Notes: generated by a model from the sequence alone, not told the origin. A DNA stretch of 51,621 nucleotides from UBA11524 sp964464815 (GCA_964464815.1 CAYXHF010000014.1:1-51621), one strand, 5' to 3'. Shown: positions 30,486 through 39,327, counted from the first letter of the stretch. Made by a program: numbers and translations.

Positions 30486-31754
30486 TTACATGAAGCCGTT
30501 GTCTTTGTCGGTTTCAATGCCGCGGATGGACATTTCACCCTCGAGCGTGCGCATGGTTTCCAGGGAAACACTCACAGCGATGAGGATGGAAGACGCCGCG
30601 AAGGGAAGCGTCGTGACCCAGGAGGTCAGCAGCGTGGGCACCACCGCCAGCACAGCCAGGAACAGCGCCGCAAACAGGTTGAGGCGGTTGGTCGTGCGAG
30701 CCAGGTAATCACGGATGTTCTTGCCGCGCTGACCAGGGATGGTCGCGCCCTGCTCGATGAGCTGCTTCGCCTGCTTATTCGGATCAAAGCTGATGGACGA
30801 ATAGAAGAAGGTAAAGCCAACAATCAGGAGAGCAGAAATGATCATGTACACCCAGGAACCGGACTGGAGGTAGGTGTTGCACCAAGTGGTGAAGCCACTC
30901 TTGGGCGCCACCAGCGCGCCGATCGTTCCGGGGAACGCCAGCAGGCTGTAGGCGAAAATCAGGGGCAGAACGCCAACGGACACAACCTTGAGGGTCATGT
31001 GGGTGTTCTGGCCGCCATAAACACGACGACCCTTGACCTGCTTGGCGATCTGCAGCGGAATGCGGCGCTCGCCCAGGTCAACGTAGGTGACAGCGAAGGT
31101 CATGATGACCAGCATCAGGATGATGACCAACACGGACAGCCAGGACGTAGAAGCGCCCGTCGCCACCGCGGTGCTGATGCTGCCAGCCACGCCATTGAAC
31201 AGGTTGGAGACGATACCGGCAAAGATCAGCAGGCTGATGCCGTTGCCGATGCCCTTGTCGGTGATGCGCTCGCCAATCCACATCGCCAGGGCAGAGCCAC
31301 CAGCCATGCTGATACCGACCAGCACATTGTTATACCAGCCAGCCTTGACATAGTTGCCTGCATTGGCCAGACCAATGGCCTGGAACACAGCCAAACCGAC
31401 CGTCACGTAGCGGGTAATGCGAGCCATCTTCTCCTGGCCGCCTTCCTCCTCCTGCATACGCTGGAGGGACGGGAAGGCAACAGCCAGAAGCTGCATGATA
31501 ATGCTCGCGTTGATGTAGGGCGTAATACCCATGGCCATGATAGTCATCTGGCCAAAGGCACTACCCGTCATCATCTGCATCATGTTCAGCAGCGGCAGCT
31601 GGGTGAAGGTTTTGTCAGCGGCAATCTTTGCCGTGTCAATACCAGGCGCCGGAATCACGCCGACAAGGCGGAACACGATCAGCATCATGAATGTATAGAG
31701 AACTTTTTTCCGCAGATCTTCGATCTTCCACAGCTTGCGAAGTGTCTCAAGCAT
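30486..31754 (-). CDS. secY: Protein translocase subunit SecY
   Basis: Core of the SecYEG channel that exports proteins through the cytoplasmic membrane. The 422-residue product has ten hydrophobic spans and the family signatures GVIPAPGIDT near the start, GIGNGISLLIFAGIV in the middle, and the cytoplasmic loop with YVDLGERRIPLQIAKQVKGRR. GAGGTG lies seven bases before the ATG at 31754. It follows rplO by one base, the standard spc-operon position. Confidence 0.97.
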   Translation of the reverse strand: MLETLRKLWKIEDLRKKVLYTFMMLIVFRLVGVIPAPGIDTAKIAADKTFTQLPLLNMMQMMTGSAFGQMTIMAMGITPYINASIIMQLLAVAFPSLQRMQEEEGGQEKMARITRYVTVGLAVFQAIGLANAGNYVKAGWYNNVLVGISMAGGSALAMWIGERITDKGIGNGISLLIFAGIVSNLFNGVAGSISTAVATGASTSWLSVLVIILMLVIMTFAVTYVDLGERRIPLQIAKQVKGRRVYGGQNTHMTLKVVSVGVLPLIFAYSLLAFPGTIGALVAPKSGFTTWCNTYLQSGSWVYMIISALLIVGFTFFYSSISFDPNKQAKQLIEQGATIPGQRGKNIRDYLARTTNRLNLFAALFLAVLAVVPTLLTSWVTTLPFAASSILIAVSVSLETMRTLEGEMSIRGIETDKDNGFM

Positions 31755-31755
31755 G

Positions 31756-32196
31756 TCAGATCACCTCGGCAGTGCCGCCAATGGCCTCGATCTTCTCCTT
31801 CGCGGAAGCAGTGTACTTCGCAGCCTTGACGGTCAGCTTCTTGCTGAGATCGCCCTTGCCGAGAATCTTCACGCCGTCCATCTCCTTGCGGATGATGCCA
31901 GCGGCGATCAGCGCCTGAGCGTCAACCACAGTGCCTTCTTCAAAGACATTCAGGTTCTCGACGTTCACGGTCGCATAGTTCGTACCAAAGATGTTGGTGA
32001 AGCCGCGCTTCGGAACGCGACGATACAGAGGCATCTGGCCGCCCTCGAAGCCGGGGCGCTTGCCGCCGCCGCTGCGGGCCTTGGCACCCTTATGACCCTT
32101 ACCGGAGGTCTTGCCCAGACCGGAGCCAACGCCGCGGCCAAGACGCTTGGCAGCAGTGGTGGAACCCTCGGCGGGATGCAGCTCGTGCAGTTTCAT
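31756..32196 (-). CDS. rplO: Ribosomal protein L15 (uL15)
   Basis: Late-assembling 50S protein. The 146 residues begin MKLHELHPAEGSTTAAKRLGRG, with the Gly/Lys-rich N-terminal arm (GSGLGKTSGKGHKGAKARSGGG) that penetrates rRNA. The last part is a compact domain ending GGTAEVI. AAAGGAGGG precedes the start at 32196. Between rpmD and secY in the spc block. Confidence 0.97.
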   Translation of the reverse strand: MKLHELHPAEGSTTAAKRLGRGVGSGLGKTSGKGHKGAKARSGGGKRPGFEGGQMPLYRRVPKRGFTNIFGTNYATVNVENLNVFEEGTVVDAQALIAAGIIRKEMDGVKILGKGDLSKKLTVKAAKYTASAKEKIEAIGGTAEVI

Positions 32197-32209
32197 GGCT
32201 TACCCTCCT

Positions 32210-32389
32210 TTACTCGTTGACTTCTTCAACCTTCACCATGTGCTTCACGGTGAAAATCTGTCCGCGGATAGCCGCGTTGTCGGGCTTGACAACGGTCTGG
32301 CCGACCTTGCGCAGGCCCAGCGCCGCCACAGTTGCCTTATGCACCGGCAGAGACGCGATGGGGGACTTGATGAGCGTAACTTTCAGCAT
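32210..32389 (-). CDS. rpmD: Ribosomal protein L30 (uL30)
   Basis: A 59-residue 50S protein found by translating the gap between rpsE and rplO: it starts MLKVTLIKSPIASLPVHKAT and continues with the typical LGLRKVGQTVVKPDNAAIRGQ block, ending EEVNE. A GGAGG site lies before the ATG at 32389. Length and position match the family exactly. Confidence 0.97.
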   Translation of the reverse strand: MLKVTLIKSPIASLPVHKATVAALGLRKVGQTVVKPDNAAIRGQIFTVKHMVKVEEVNE

Positions 32390-32403
32390 TGTCCTTTACC
32401 TCC

Positions 32404-32901
32404 TCAGCCCAGCAGTTCTTCCACGGTCTTGCCGCGCATCTTGGCGACCTGCTCTGCGCTGCGCAGCTGCTTGAGCGCTTCCAGCGTGGCCTTGACCATG
32501 TTGATGGGGTTGTTGGTACCAAAGGACTTGGTGCGGATGTCGCCCACACCAGCCAGCTCCAGCACGGCACGAGCCGCGCCGCCGGCGATCACGCCAGTAC
32601 CTTCGGGAGCGGGCAGCAGCACCACCTTCGCGGTGGAGAAATAACCAGTGGTATCATGGGGAATCGTCGTGCCGTCCATGGGAACGGTGATCAGGTGCTT
32701 CTTGGCATCCTCAGTCGCCTTGCGAATGGCTTCCGGGATTTCAACGGCCTTGCCCATGCCAGCACCGACACGGCCCTTGCCGTCGCCCACGACCACCAGA
32801 GCGGAGAACCGCATGTTGCGGCCGCCCTTAACGGTCTTGGAAACGCGGTTGACAGCAACCAGGCGATCCTTGAATTCGCTTTCCTGTCCGTAGCGTTGCA
32901 T
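32404..32901 (-). CDS. rpsE: Ribosomal protein S5 (uS5)
   Basis: 30S protein at the mRNA entry site, involved in translational accuracy. The 165 residues carry the S5 double-stranded RNA-binding domain (FKDRLVAVNRVSKTVKGGRNMRFSALVVVGDGKGRVG) and the C-terminal domain (IKTKSFGTNNPINMVKATLEAL-like, with SFGTNNP). AAGGAGG precedes the start at 32901. Confidence 0.97.
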   Translation of the reverse strand: MQRYGQESEFKDRLVAVNRVSKTVKGGRNMRFSALVVVGDGKGRVGAGMGKAVEIPEAIRKATEDAKKHLITVPMDGTTIPHDTTGYFSTAKVVLLPAPEGTGVIAGGAARAVLELAGVGDIRTKSFGTNNPINMVKATLEALKQLRSAEQVAKMRGKTVEELLG

Positions 32902-32922
32902 TTGCTTTGCTGCCTCCTTCTA

Positions 32923-33291
32923 TTAGAAATCCAGACCCGCTTCACGGGCCCCCGCAGCAACCTCCGCAACACGGCCAGTGTAGACATAGCCGCCGCGATC
33001 GAACACCACGGTCTTGTAGCCAGCAGCGAGGGCACGCTCACCGATGAGCTTGCCAACCAGCTTGGCAGCGCCCTTCTTATCCAGATCGTTCAGCTGAGCC
33101 TGGACGTCCTTTTCCAGCGTGGAAGCGGAGCACAGGGTCTTGCCAGCCACATCGTCAATGAGCTGGACCTGGATATGCTTGAGGCTACGATAAACGGACA
33201 GACGCGGCATGTCAGGGGTGCCGCTAATCTTCTTACGAACGCGGGCATGACGAATCTCGCGAATCTCATTACGGTCGCGCTTGGTGAACAT
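32923..33291 (-). CDS. rplR: Ribosomal protein L18 (uL18)
   Basis: Binds 5S rRNA with L5 and L25-type proteins in the central protuberance. The 122-residue product has the basic N-terminus RDRNEIREIRHARVRKKISG and the family block RLSVYRSLKHIQVQLIDD, ending with AEVAAGAREAGLDF. GGGAG precedes the start at 33291. Confidence 0.96.
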   Translation of the reverse strand: MFTKRDRNEIREIRHARVRKKISGTPDMPRLSVYRSLKHIQVQLIDDVAGKTLCSASTLEKDVQAQLNDLDKKGAAKLVGKLIGERALAAGYKTVVFDRGGYVYTGRVAEVAAGAREAGLDF

Positions 33292-33309
33292 ATGCAGTCA
33301 CTCCCTTTC

Positions 33310-33855
33310 TTACTTCTTACCGGTCTTGCCCTGCTTGCGGCGGATGTGCTCACCAGCATACTTGATGCCCTTGCCCAGATAGGGTTCCGGCTTGCGGATG
33401 GCACGAATATCAGCCGCCAGGTTGCCGACCTGCTGCTTGTCGATACCCTTGACGATAATGGTGTTCGCGTTGGGCGTCTCGAAGCTGATGGTTTCGGGTG
33501 CATCGAGGATGACGGGATGAGAGAAGCCGATGTTGATGGTCAGCTTCTTGCCGCCTTCTGCCGACGCACGATAGCCAGTGCCGACCATCTCCAGCGTCTT
33601 GGAGAAGCCGTCCGTCACACCGACAACCATGTTGTGCACCAGGGCACGGTACAGGCCGTGCATAGCACGGTTTTCTTTCATATCATTCTCACGCGTCAGG
33701 GTCAGCACATTGCCTTCCTGCGTCAGCGTGATCGCGGGGTTAACCTGCTGGGACAGGGTGCCCTTGGGGCCCTTGACCGTAACCAGGTTATTGCTGTCGA
33801 CAGTGACCGTCACGCCCGCGGGAACAGTGATCGGAAGTCGTCCGATACGAGACAT
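33310..33855 (-). CDS. rplF: Ribosomal protein L6 (uL6)
   Basis: 50S protein near the factor-binding site. The 181 residues start MSRIGRLPITVPAGVTV and hold two repeated L6 domains, the second with the rRNA-binding motif KPEPYLGKGIKYAGEHIRRKQGKTGKK at the C-terminus (split here by family numbering). AGGAGG precedes the start at 33855. Confidence 0.97.
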   Translation of the reverse strand: MSRIGRLPITVPAGVTVTVDSNNLVTVKGPKGTLSQQVNPAITLTQEGNVLTLTRENDMKENRAMHGLYRALVHNMVVGVTDGFSKTLEMVGTGYRASAEGGKKLTINIGFSHPVILDAPETISFETPNANTIIVKGIDKQQVGNLAADIRAIRKPEPYLGKGIKYAGEHIRRKQGKTGKK

Positions 33856-33885
33856 GGAATCACACCTCCTACAAACGTGTCGGTA

Positions 33886-34284
33886 TTACCAGATGTAGGC
33901 CAGCACTTCGCCGCCAATGGCGTTCTTGCGAGCCTCTTTGTCCGTCATCAGACCCTTGCTGGTGCTGATGATGGCGATGCCCAGACCGCCCAGAACCTTG
34001 GGCAGCTCTTCGCAGCGTGCGTACACACGCAGGCCGGGCTTGCTGATGCGCTTCAGACCCGCGATAACGGGGGTCTTGCCGTTGATATACTTCAAAGTCA
34101 CCTTGATGGAGCCCTGCAGGCCGTCATCAATGTAGTCCACAGCCTTCACATAGCCTTCCGCCAACAGAATCTTGGCGATGGCCTTCTTCGTGTTGCTGGC
34201 CGGCAGCGTCACAGCCTCGTGCTTAGCGACCTGCGCGTTGCGGATACGGGTGAGCATATCGGCGATGGGATCATTCACAACCAT
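33886..34284 (-). CDS. rpsH: Ribosomal protein S8 (uS8)
   Basis: Primary 16S-binding 30S protein and, in E. coli, the translational repressor of the spc operon. The 132 residues start MVVNDPIADMLTRIRNAQVAKH, the family hallmark, and end with STSKGLMTDKEARK...GEVLAYIW. I did not identify an S8 target site in the rplX-rplE region, so autoregulation here is not shown. Confidence 0.97.
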   Translation of the reverse strand: MVVNDPIADMLTRIRNAQVAKHEAVTLPASNTKKAIAKILLAEGYVKAVDYIDDGLQGSIKVTLKYINGKTPVIAGLKRISKPGLRVYARCEELPKVLGGLGIAIISTSKGLMTDKEARKNAIGGEVLAYIW

Positions 34285-34314
34285 GTTGGTACCTCCTTCC
34301 GTTTCTCTCCCCGA

Positions 34315-34500
34315 TTACCAGCTGGCCTTGCGCACGCCCGGAATCTCGCCCTTGTAGGCCAGCTCACGGAAGCAGATACGGCACACGCCGTACTTGCGCA
34401 GGACAGAGTGGGGACGGCCGCACAGACGGCAGCGGGTGTAAGCGCGGGTGGAGAACTTGGGCGTCCTCGCCTGCTTGAGCTTCATACTCGTCTTAGCCAT
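34315..34500 (-). CDS. rpsN: Ribosomal protein S14 type Z (uS14), zinc form
   Basis: The short 61-residue zinc-binding version of S14, with two Cys-x2-Cys pairs (CRLC and CRIC) in the order of B. subtilis RpsN. It is essential for 30S head assembly. AAGGAGGAG precedes the start at 34500. Presence of the zinc form inside the operon is normal for Firmicutes; a zinc-independent second copy, if any, is outside the window. Confidence 0.97.
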   Translation of the reverse strand: MAKTSMKLKQARTPKFSTRAYTRCRLCGRPHSVLRKYGVCRICFRELAYKGEIPGVRKASW

Positions 34501-34518
34501 TAGATGTTCTCCTCCTTA

Positions 34519-35064
34519 TTACGCCTGTGCAAAGGGCATGCCCAGCAGACGGAGCAGTTCCTTGCACTCTTCATCGGTCTTGGCGGTGGTGACGAAGATC
34601 ATCTCCATGCCGTGGATGTGCTCAACCTTATCGTACTCGATTTCGGGGAAGAGCAGCTGCTCACGGATGCCCAGGGCATAGTTGCCGCGACCATCGAAAG
34701 CCTTGTCGGAGACACCACGGAAGTCGCGGACGCGGGGCAGCGCGATGCTGACCAGCTTGTCCATGAACTCTTCCATACGAACGCCGCGCAGAGTCACCTT
34801 TGCGCCAACATTCTGGCCCTCACGGAGCTTGAAGTTTGCGATAGACTTCTTTGCCTTGGTAATCATGGGCTTCTGGCCAGCGATGGCGGTCAGCTCATTG
34901 ATAGCCATTTCAAACGCCTTGGCGTTGTCCTTGAACTCGCCCAGGCCCATGTTGATCACGATCTTGTCCAGCTTCGGGATCTCCATGACATTCTTGTAGC
35001 CGAACTTCTGCTGAAGAGCAGGAACAGCCTCGGCCAGATACTTTTCCTTCATACGGGTAGCCAT
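34519..35064 (-). CDS. rplE: Ribosomal protein L5 (uL5)
   Basis: 50S protein contacting 5S rRNA and the P-site tRNA. 181 residues, with VINMGLGEFKDNAKAFEMA and GQKPMITKAKKSIANFKLREGQNVGAKVTLRG, both hallmarks. AAGGAGG precedes the start at 35064. Confidence 0.97.
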   Translation of the reverse strand: MATRMKEKYLAEAVPALQQKFGYKNVMEIPKLDKIVINMGLGEFKDNAKAFEMAINELTAIAGQKPMITKAKKSIANFKLREGQNVGAKVTLRGVRMEEFMDKLVSIALPRVRDFRGVSDKAFDGRGNYALGIREQLLFPEIEYDKVEHIHGMEMIFVTTAKTDEECKELLRLLGMPFAQA

Positions 35065-35081
35065 CAGACTTTTCCTCCTTC

Positions 35082-35417
35082 TCAGTCAATATCAGCGCTG
35101 CACTTCTTGCAGACGCGGACCATCGTGCGTTCCTTCTTGCCATTGGCATTCTCAACCACGTTCACCTTGTGGGACACGCGGGTGGGCTTGCCGCACTTGG
35201 GGCAGATAATCATCACGTTGGAAGCATCGATGGGGGCTTCCTTCTTGACGATACCGCCGGGCTGCATGGCGTTGCGGGCCTTCTGGTGACGGGTCACCAT
35301 GTTGACGCCCTCGACGATGACCTTACCGGTCTTGGGGAACGCGACGGTGATCTTGCCCTTCGTGCCCTTATTCTTACCGGTGATGACCATCACCTGATCA
35401 TTCTTACGAACGTGCAT
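35082..35417 (-). CDS. rplX: Ribosomal protein L24 (uL24)
   Basis: Assembly-initiating 50S protein with a KOW motif (DQVMVITGKNKGTKGKI) near the N-terminus. At 111 residues it is of usual size. Two Cys-x2-Cys pairs (CPKC and CKKC) in the C-terminal half suggest a zinc site. AAGGAGG precedes the start at 35417. Confidence 0.96.
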   Translation of the reverse strand: MHVRKNDQVMVITGKNKGTKGKITVAFPKTGKVIVEGVNMVTRHQKARNAMQPGGIVKKEAPIDASNVMIICPKCGKPTRVSHKVNVVENANGKKERTMVRVCKKCSADID

Positions 35418-35430
35418 CTCTTCCGCCTCC

Positions 35431-35799
35431 TTACAGAACTTCGGGAGCCAGGGAGACGATCTTCATAAAGTCCTTCTCGCGCAGCTCACGGGCAACAGGT
35501 CCAAAGATACGGGTTCCGCGAGGCATCTTCGCATCGTTGATGATAACGGCAGCGTTGTCATCAAACTTGATGTAAGAACCGTCGGGACGCCGCTTGTTCT
35601 TGCGCATACGGACGATAACCGCCTTCACGACGTCGCCCTTCTTCACGGTGCCACCGGGGGTCGCGGTCTTGACGCTGGCCACGATGATATCACCGATGGA
35701 ACCGTCACGCCGGAAAGAACCGCCCAGCACGCGGATGCACATGATTTCCTTGGCGCCGGAGTTATCGGCGACCTTAAGCCGGGTTTGCGGCTGAATCAT
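35431..35799 (-). CDS. rplN: Ribosomal protein L14 (uL14)
   Basis: 50S protein at the subunit interface. 122 residues starting MIQPQTRLKVADNSGAKEIMCIRVLGG, with a typical core and end (FGPVARELREKDFMKIVSLAPEVL). AAGGAGG precedes the start at 35799. Confidence 0.97.
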   Translation of the reverse strand: MIQPQTRLKVADNSGAKEIMCIRVLGGSFRRDGSIGDIIVASVKTATPGGTVKKGDVVKAVIVRMRKNKRRPDGSYIKFDDNAAVIINDAKMPRGTRIFGPVARELREKDFMKIVSLAPEVL

Positions 35800-35829
35800 A
35801 GGGTTTTTCCTCCTTACATGACAGCGTGA

Positions 35830-36105
35830 TTACTTGGCCTTCTCGATGATCTCGACCAGGCGCCAGCGCTTGTCGCGGGACAGCGGACGAGTCTCCATCA
35901 CACGGATGGTGTCGCCCACGCCGCACTCGTTGTTTTCGTCATGAACCTTCAGCTTAGAAGTCTGGTTCATGATCTTGCCATACAGGGGATGACGGACGCG
36001 GGTCTTGATCTGGATCGTAACGGTCTTGTCCATCTTGTCGGACACGACGACGCCGATACGAGTCTTGCGCAGTCCGCGCTCCTGATTGTTGTTCATTTCA
36101 GACAT
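35830..36105 (-). CDS. rpsQ: Ribosomal protein S17 (uS17)
   Basis: 16S-binding 30S protein with an OB fold. 91 residues, RKTRIGVVVSDKMDKTVTIQIKTRVRHPLYGK is the family block, ending ETRPLSRDKRWRLVEIIEKAK. AAGGAGG precedes the start at 36105. Confidence 0.97.
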   Translation of the reverse strand: MSEMNNNQERGLRKTRIGVVVSDKMDKTVTIQIKTRVRHPLYGKIMNQTSKLKVHDENNECGVGDTIRVMETRPLSRDKRWRLVEIIEKAK

Positions 36106-36133
36106 GACAGCAGCTGCCTCCTTCCAATCTCAC

Positions 36134-36325
36134 TTACGCCTGCTCCAGCTGGCGCAGCACGGTCTTGGCGCGAGCGATATCGCGCTTCACCGCAGTAATC
36201 TGCATGGTGTTCTGCAGCTGGCCGGTAGCGAGCTGGAAGCGAAGGTTGAAGAGATCCTTCTTCAGCTCAGCGACCTTCTCAGTCAGCTGCTCCTTGCTCA
36301 TGGACGTGAATTCATTCGCTTTCAT
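36134..36325 (-). CDS. rpmC: Ribosomal protein L29 (uL29)
   Basis: Small two-helix 50S protein near the tunnel exit. 63 residues starting MKANEFTSMSKEQLTEKVAELKKDLFNLRF. Its ATG shares one base with the rplP stop (TAATG), so translation is probably coupled. Confidence 0.97.
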   Translation of the reverse strand: MKANEFTSMSKEQLTEKVAELKKDLFNLRFQLATGQLQNTMQITAVKRDIARAKTVLRQLEQA

Positions 36326-36765
36326 TACTCTTCACCACCCGCTTCGGTCACGGCTTCGTCAGCACGCTTGATGAACTTGGTCTTGAGGGGCAGCTTGTGG
36401 GAAGCCAGACGCAGGGCCTCACGGGCGGCTTCTTCGGGCACGCCAGCGATTTCAAACAGCACGCGGCCGGGCTTAACCACTGCAACCCAGTATTCCGGGG
36501 AGCCCTTACCGGAACCCATTCGGGTCTCGGCCGGCTTCTCGGTCACAGGCTTGTCGGGGAAGATCTTGATCCAAACCTGACCGCCACGCTTGGTGTAACG
36601 GGTCAGGGCGATACGAGCGGCCTCAATCTGCTGAGAGGTAACCCAGCAGGGCTCGGTGGCCTGCAGGCCGAAATCGCCATACGCCAGGAAGTTGCCGCGA
36701 TGCGCAGCACCCTTCATGCGGCCGCGGAAAACCTTGCGGCGCTTGACTCTCTTAGGCATCAGCAT
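36325..36765 (-). CDS. rplP: Ribosomal protein L16 (uL16)
   Basis: 50S protein contacting the A-site tRNA. 146 residues with MPKRVKRRKVFRGRMKGAAHRGN and IFPDKPVTEKPAETRMGSGKGSPEYWVAVVKPG. Start at 36765, though an ATG two codons later (MPKR) is the classical start and cannot be excluded. The ribosome site lies across the rpsC stop. Confidence 0.96.
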   Translation of the reverse strand: MLMPKRVKRRKVFRGRMKGAAHRGNFLAYGDFGLQATEPCWVTSQQIEAARIALTRYTKRGGQVWIKIFPDKPVTEKPAETRMGSGKGSPEYWVAVVKPGRVLFEIAGVPEEAAREALRLASHKLPLKTKFIKRADEAVTEAGGEE

Positions 36766-36768
36766 GGG

Positions 36769-37437
36769 TTACTTAACCTCCTTCGCAACCGGGGCCTTCT
36801 TGGCCTTGGGCAGGATCTGACCCTTGTAGATCCAGACCTTCACGCCCAGACGGCCATAGGTGGTCTTGGCTTCGGCGAAGCCATAGTCGATGTTGGCACG
36901 CAGGGTCTGCAGCGGAATGGAGCCGTCATGGTAATGCTCGGTGCGGGCAATGTCCGCGCCACCCAGACGACCAGACACGCTGGTCTTGATACCCTTCACG
37001 CCGGGCAGCTTCATCGCACGCTGCTGCGCCTGCTTCAGAGCACGGCGGAAGCTGATGCGCTTTTCCAGCTGCTGGGCAATGTTCTCAGCGACCAGCTGAG
37101 CATCAGCATCGGGCTGCTTGATCTCCATCACGTTGATCTGCGCCGGATGGCCGAGCTGCTTGGTCACTTCGTTCTTCAGCAGCTCGATGGTCGCGCCCTT
37201 GGGGCCGATGATCATACCGGGCTTGCTGGTCATGATGTTGACGGTAACGTCCTTGGCCGTACGCTCAATGTCGATGCGGCTGATACCGGCAGCATAGTAC
37301 TTTTCCTTAATCATCTTGCGCAGCTTGAAGTCCTCGACCAGGTTATTGGCGATGTCCTTCTTGCCCGCATACCAGCGGGTGCTCCAGCCGAAGATGACGC
37401 CCACGCGAGCTCCGTGGGGATTGACTTTCTGACCCAT
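36769..37437 (-). CDS. rpsC: Ribosomal protein S3 (uS3)
   Basis: 30S head protein lining the mRNA entry. 222 residues beginning MGQKVNPHGARVGVI, with the KH domain (VTVNIMTSKPGMIIGPKGATIELLKNEV) and the C-terminal S3 domain (SGRLGGADIARTEHYHDGSIPLQTLRANIDYG). GGAGG precedes the start at 37437. Confidence 0.97.
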   Translation of the reverse strand: MGQKVNPHGARVGVIFGWSTRWYAGKKDIANNLVEDFKLRKMIKEKYYAAGISRIDIERTAKDVTVNIMTSKPGMIIGPKGATIELLKNEVTKQLGHPAQINVMEIKQPDADAQLVAENIAQQLEKRISFRRALKQAQQRAMKLPGVKGIKTSVSGRLGGADIARTEHYHDGSIPLQTLRANIDYGFAEAKTTYGRLGVKVWIYKGQILPKAKKAPVAKEVK

Positions 37438-37449
37438 GGATAAACCTCC

Positions 37450-37839
37450 TTACGCCTTCTTCTGGTCCAGCACCACGCTGATGTGGCTGGTGCGCTTGAG
37501 CATGGGGGATGCACTGCCGCGGCTACGAGCAACGTAGCGCTTGAGCGTCGGGCCGGGGTTGGCATAAACCTCAGCAACATACAGCTCCTTGCGGTCCATC
37601 TCCAGGTTGTTCACCGCGTTGGCGATGGCGCTGTTGAGCACCTTCAGCACAACGGGAGAAGCGGCCTTGGGGGTATAAGTCAGAATCGCGGCGGCTTCGT
37701 CCACACTCTTGCCACGGATCAGATCGATGACGATCTTCACCTTGCGAGGAGAGATGCGAACGTACTTAGCAATAGCCTTCGGGCGCTTGTCAGCATTCAG
37801 CTTGCGAGCAGCCGTCTTTTCCTTAGAACGGGTTGCCAT
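37450..37839 (-). CDS. rplV: Ribosomal protein L22 (uL22)
   Basis: 50S protein lining the exit tunnel. 129 residues: YVRISPRKVKIVIDLIRGKSVDEA, then the tunnel hairpin with YVARSRGSASPMLKRTSHISVVL. An N-terminal basic extension of ~20 residues precedes the core. The site GAGAGGAG precedes the start at 37839. Confidence 0.96.
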   Translation of the reverse strand: MATRSKEKTAARKLNADKRPKAIAKYVRISPRKVKIVIDLIRGKSVDEAAAILTYTPKAASPVVLKVLNSAIANAVNNLEMDRKELYVAEVYANPGPTLKRYVARSRGSASPMLKRTSHISVVLDQKKA

Positions 37840-37859
37840 ATCGTTTCACTCCTCTCTTC

Positions 37860-38138
37860 TTACTTGCGGCCGGTCGCCTTGTCACCCGCGTGACCCTTGA
37901 AGGTACGGGTAGGCGCGAATTCGCCCAGCTTGTGACCGACCATGTCCTCCGTCACATAGACCGGAACATGCTTGCGGCCATCATGCACAGCGATGGTGTG
38001 GCCAACGAAATCCGGGAAAATCGTGGAGGAACGGGACCAGGTCTTGACCACGTTCTTCTTGCCGGACTTGTTCATCTCAACAATGCGCTTCATCAGCGCA
38101 GATTCAACATAGGGGCCCTTCTTAATAGAGCGGCTCAT
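37860..38138 (-). CDS. rpsS: Ribosomal protein S19 (uS19)
   Basis: 30S head protein. 92 residues beginning MSRSIKKGPYVESALMKRI with the conserved DFVGHTIAVHDGRKHVPVYVTEDMVGHKLGEFAPTR block. AAGGAGG precedes the start at 38138. Confidence 0.97.
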   Translation of the reverse strand: MSRSIKKGPYVESALMKRIVEMNKSGKKNVVKTWSRSSTIFPDFVGHTIAVHDGRKHVPVYVTEDMVGHKLGEFAPTRTFKGHAGDKATGRK

Positions 38139-38171
38139 TGGTTGGCTGCCTCCTTCCTGTAGGATGCGCGA

Positions 38172-39002
38172 TTACTTGCCAGCGCGCTTGATGATCATCT
38201 TGTTGGAATACTTCTTGTGCTTGCGGGTCTTCAGGCCCAGAGCGGGCTTGCCCCACGGAGTCACAGGAGCGGGCAGACCAACGGGGCTCTTGCCCTCGCC
38301 GCCGCCGTGCGGATGATCATTCGGGTTCATGACGACGCCGCGGACGGTCGGACGCACGCCCATATGACGGACGCGGCCAGCCTTGCCCAGACGGACATTC
38401 TCATGGTCGGTGTTGCCAACAGTGCCGATGGTCGCCTTCGCGTTCAGCGGCAGCTTACGCATTTCGCCGGAGGGCAGACGCACGGTCGCATAGCCATTTT
38501 CCTTGGCCATCAGCTGAGCGCTCATGCCAGCGGAACGAACCAGCTGGCCGCCACGGCCGGGCTTGAGCTCCAGGTTGTGAATCAGCGTACCGACGGGGAT
38601 GTTGACCAGCGGCAGAGCGTTGCCGGGCTTGATGTCAGCCGTCTCAGAGGAAACGACCGTGTCGCCCACCTTCAGGCCCAGAGGAGCCAGGATGTAACGC
38701 TTCTCGCCATCGGCGTAGAACAGCAGGGCGATGAACGCGCTGCGGTTCGGGTCGTACTCGATCGCGGCAACCTTCGCCGGAACTTCCAGCTTGTTGCGCT
38801 TGAAGTCGATGATACGATACTTCACCTTGTTGCCGCCACCCTGGTGACGAACGGTGATCTTGCCCTGCTTGTTACGGCCGGCATTCTTCTTGAGGTACTC
38901 ACACAGGCTCTTTTCAGGAGTCGTCTTGGTGATTTCCTCGTAGGTCAAAACCGACATAAAGCGCCGGGCGGGCGAAGTCGGCTTATAATTGCGAATAGCC
39001 AT
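38172..39002 (-). CDS. rplB: Ribosomal protein L2 (uL2)
   Basis: Largest 50S protein, needed for peptidyl transferase activity and subunit association. 276 residues with GRNKQGKITVRHQGGGNKVKYR, LPSGEMRKLPLNAKATIGTVGN and the highly conserved GVVMNPNDHPHGGGEGK loop. GGGAGG precedes the start at 39002. Confidence 0.97.
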   Translation of the reverse strand: MAIRNYKPTSPARRFMSVLTYEEITKTTPEKSLCEYLKKNAGRNKQGKITVRHQGGGNKVKYRIIDFKRNKLEVPAKVAAIEYDPNRSAFIALLFYADGEKRYILAPLGLKVGDTVVSSETADIKPGNALPLVNIPVGTLIHNLELKPGRGGQLVRSAGMSAQLMAKENGYATVRLPSGEMRKLPLNAKATIGTVGNTDHENVRLGKAGRVRHMGVRPTVRGVVMNPNDHPHGGGEGKSPVGLPAPVTPWGKPALGLKTRKHKKYSNKMIIKRAGK

Positions 39003-39021
39003 GTTTCTTGTCCTCCCTGCT

Positions 39022-39327
39022 TTACTCGCCCATGCCTTCGAAGAACTTAATCGGCTTAGAGTCCTTCTTCAGCTGAACATAGGCTTTCTTGACTTCCGGG
39101 GTACGGCCCTGAGTGCGGCCCTGGCGCTTGATCTTACCCATCGTGCGCAGGGTGTTGACCTTCTCAACCTTCACGCCGTCTTCAGCGAAAATCGCTTCAA
39201 CAGCCTGCTTGATTTCGGTCTTGGTGGCATTGATGGCGACTTCGAAGACGTACTTCTTATCAGCCATGCCGTCGTACGCCTTTTCGGTCAGCACCGGGCG
39301 GATGATTACGTCGTGCACAGACTTCAT
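39022..39327 (-). CDS. rplW: Ribosomal protein L23 (uL23)
   Basis: 50S protein at the tunnel exit where trigger factor and SRP dock. 101 residues starting MKSVHDVIIRPVLTEKAYDGM. The start shares one base with the rplD stop (TAATG); GAGGAGG lies in the end of rplD. Confidence 0.97.
   Translation of the reverse strand: MKSVHDVIIRPVLTEKAYDGMADKKYVFEVAINATKTEIKQAVEAIFAEDGVKVEKVNTLRTMGKIKRQGRTQGRTPEVKKAYVQLKKDSKPIKFFEGMGE

Noticed and set aside
32389..34503. 704-codon plus-strand frame across rpsE-rplR-rplF-rpsH
   Set aside because: It is the antisense of four certain ribosomal genes. Long antisense frames are expected from their codon bias.
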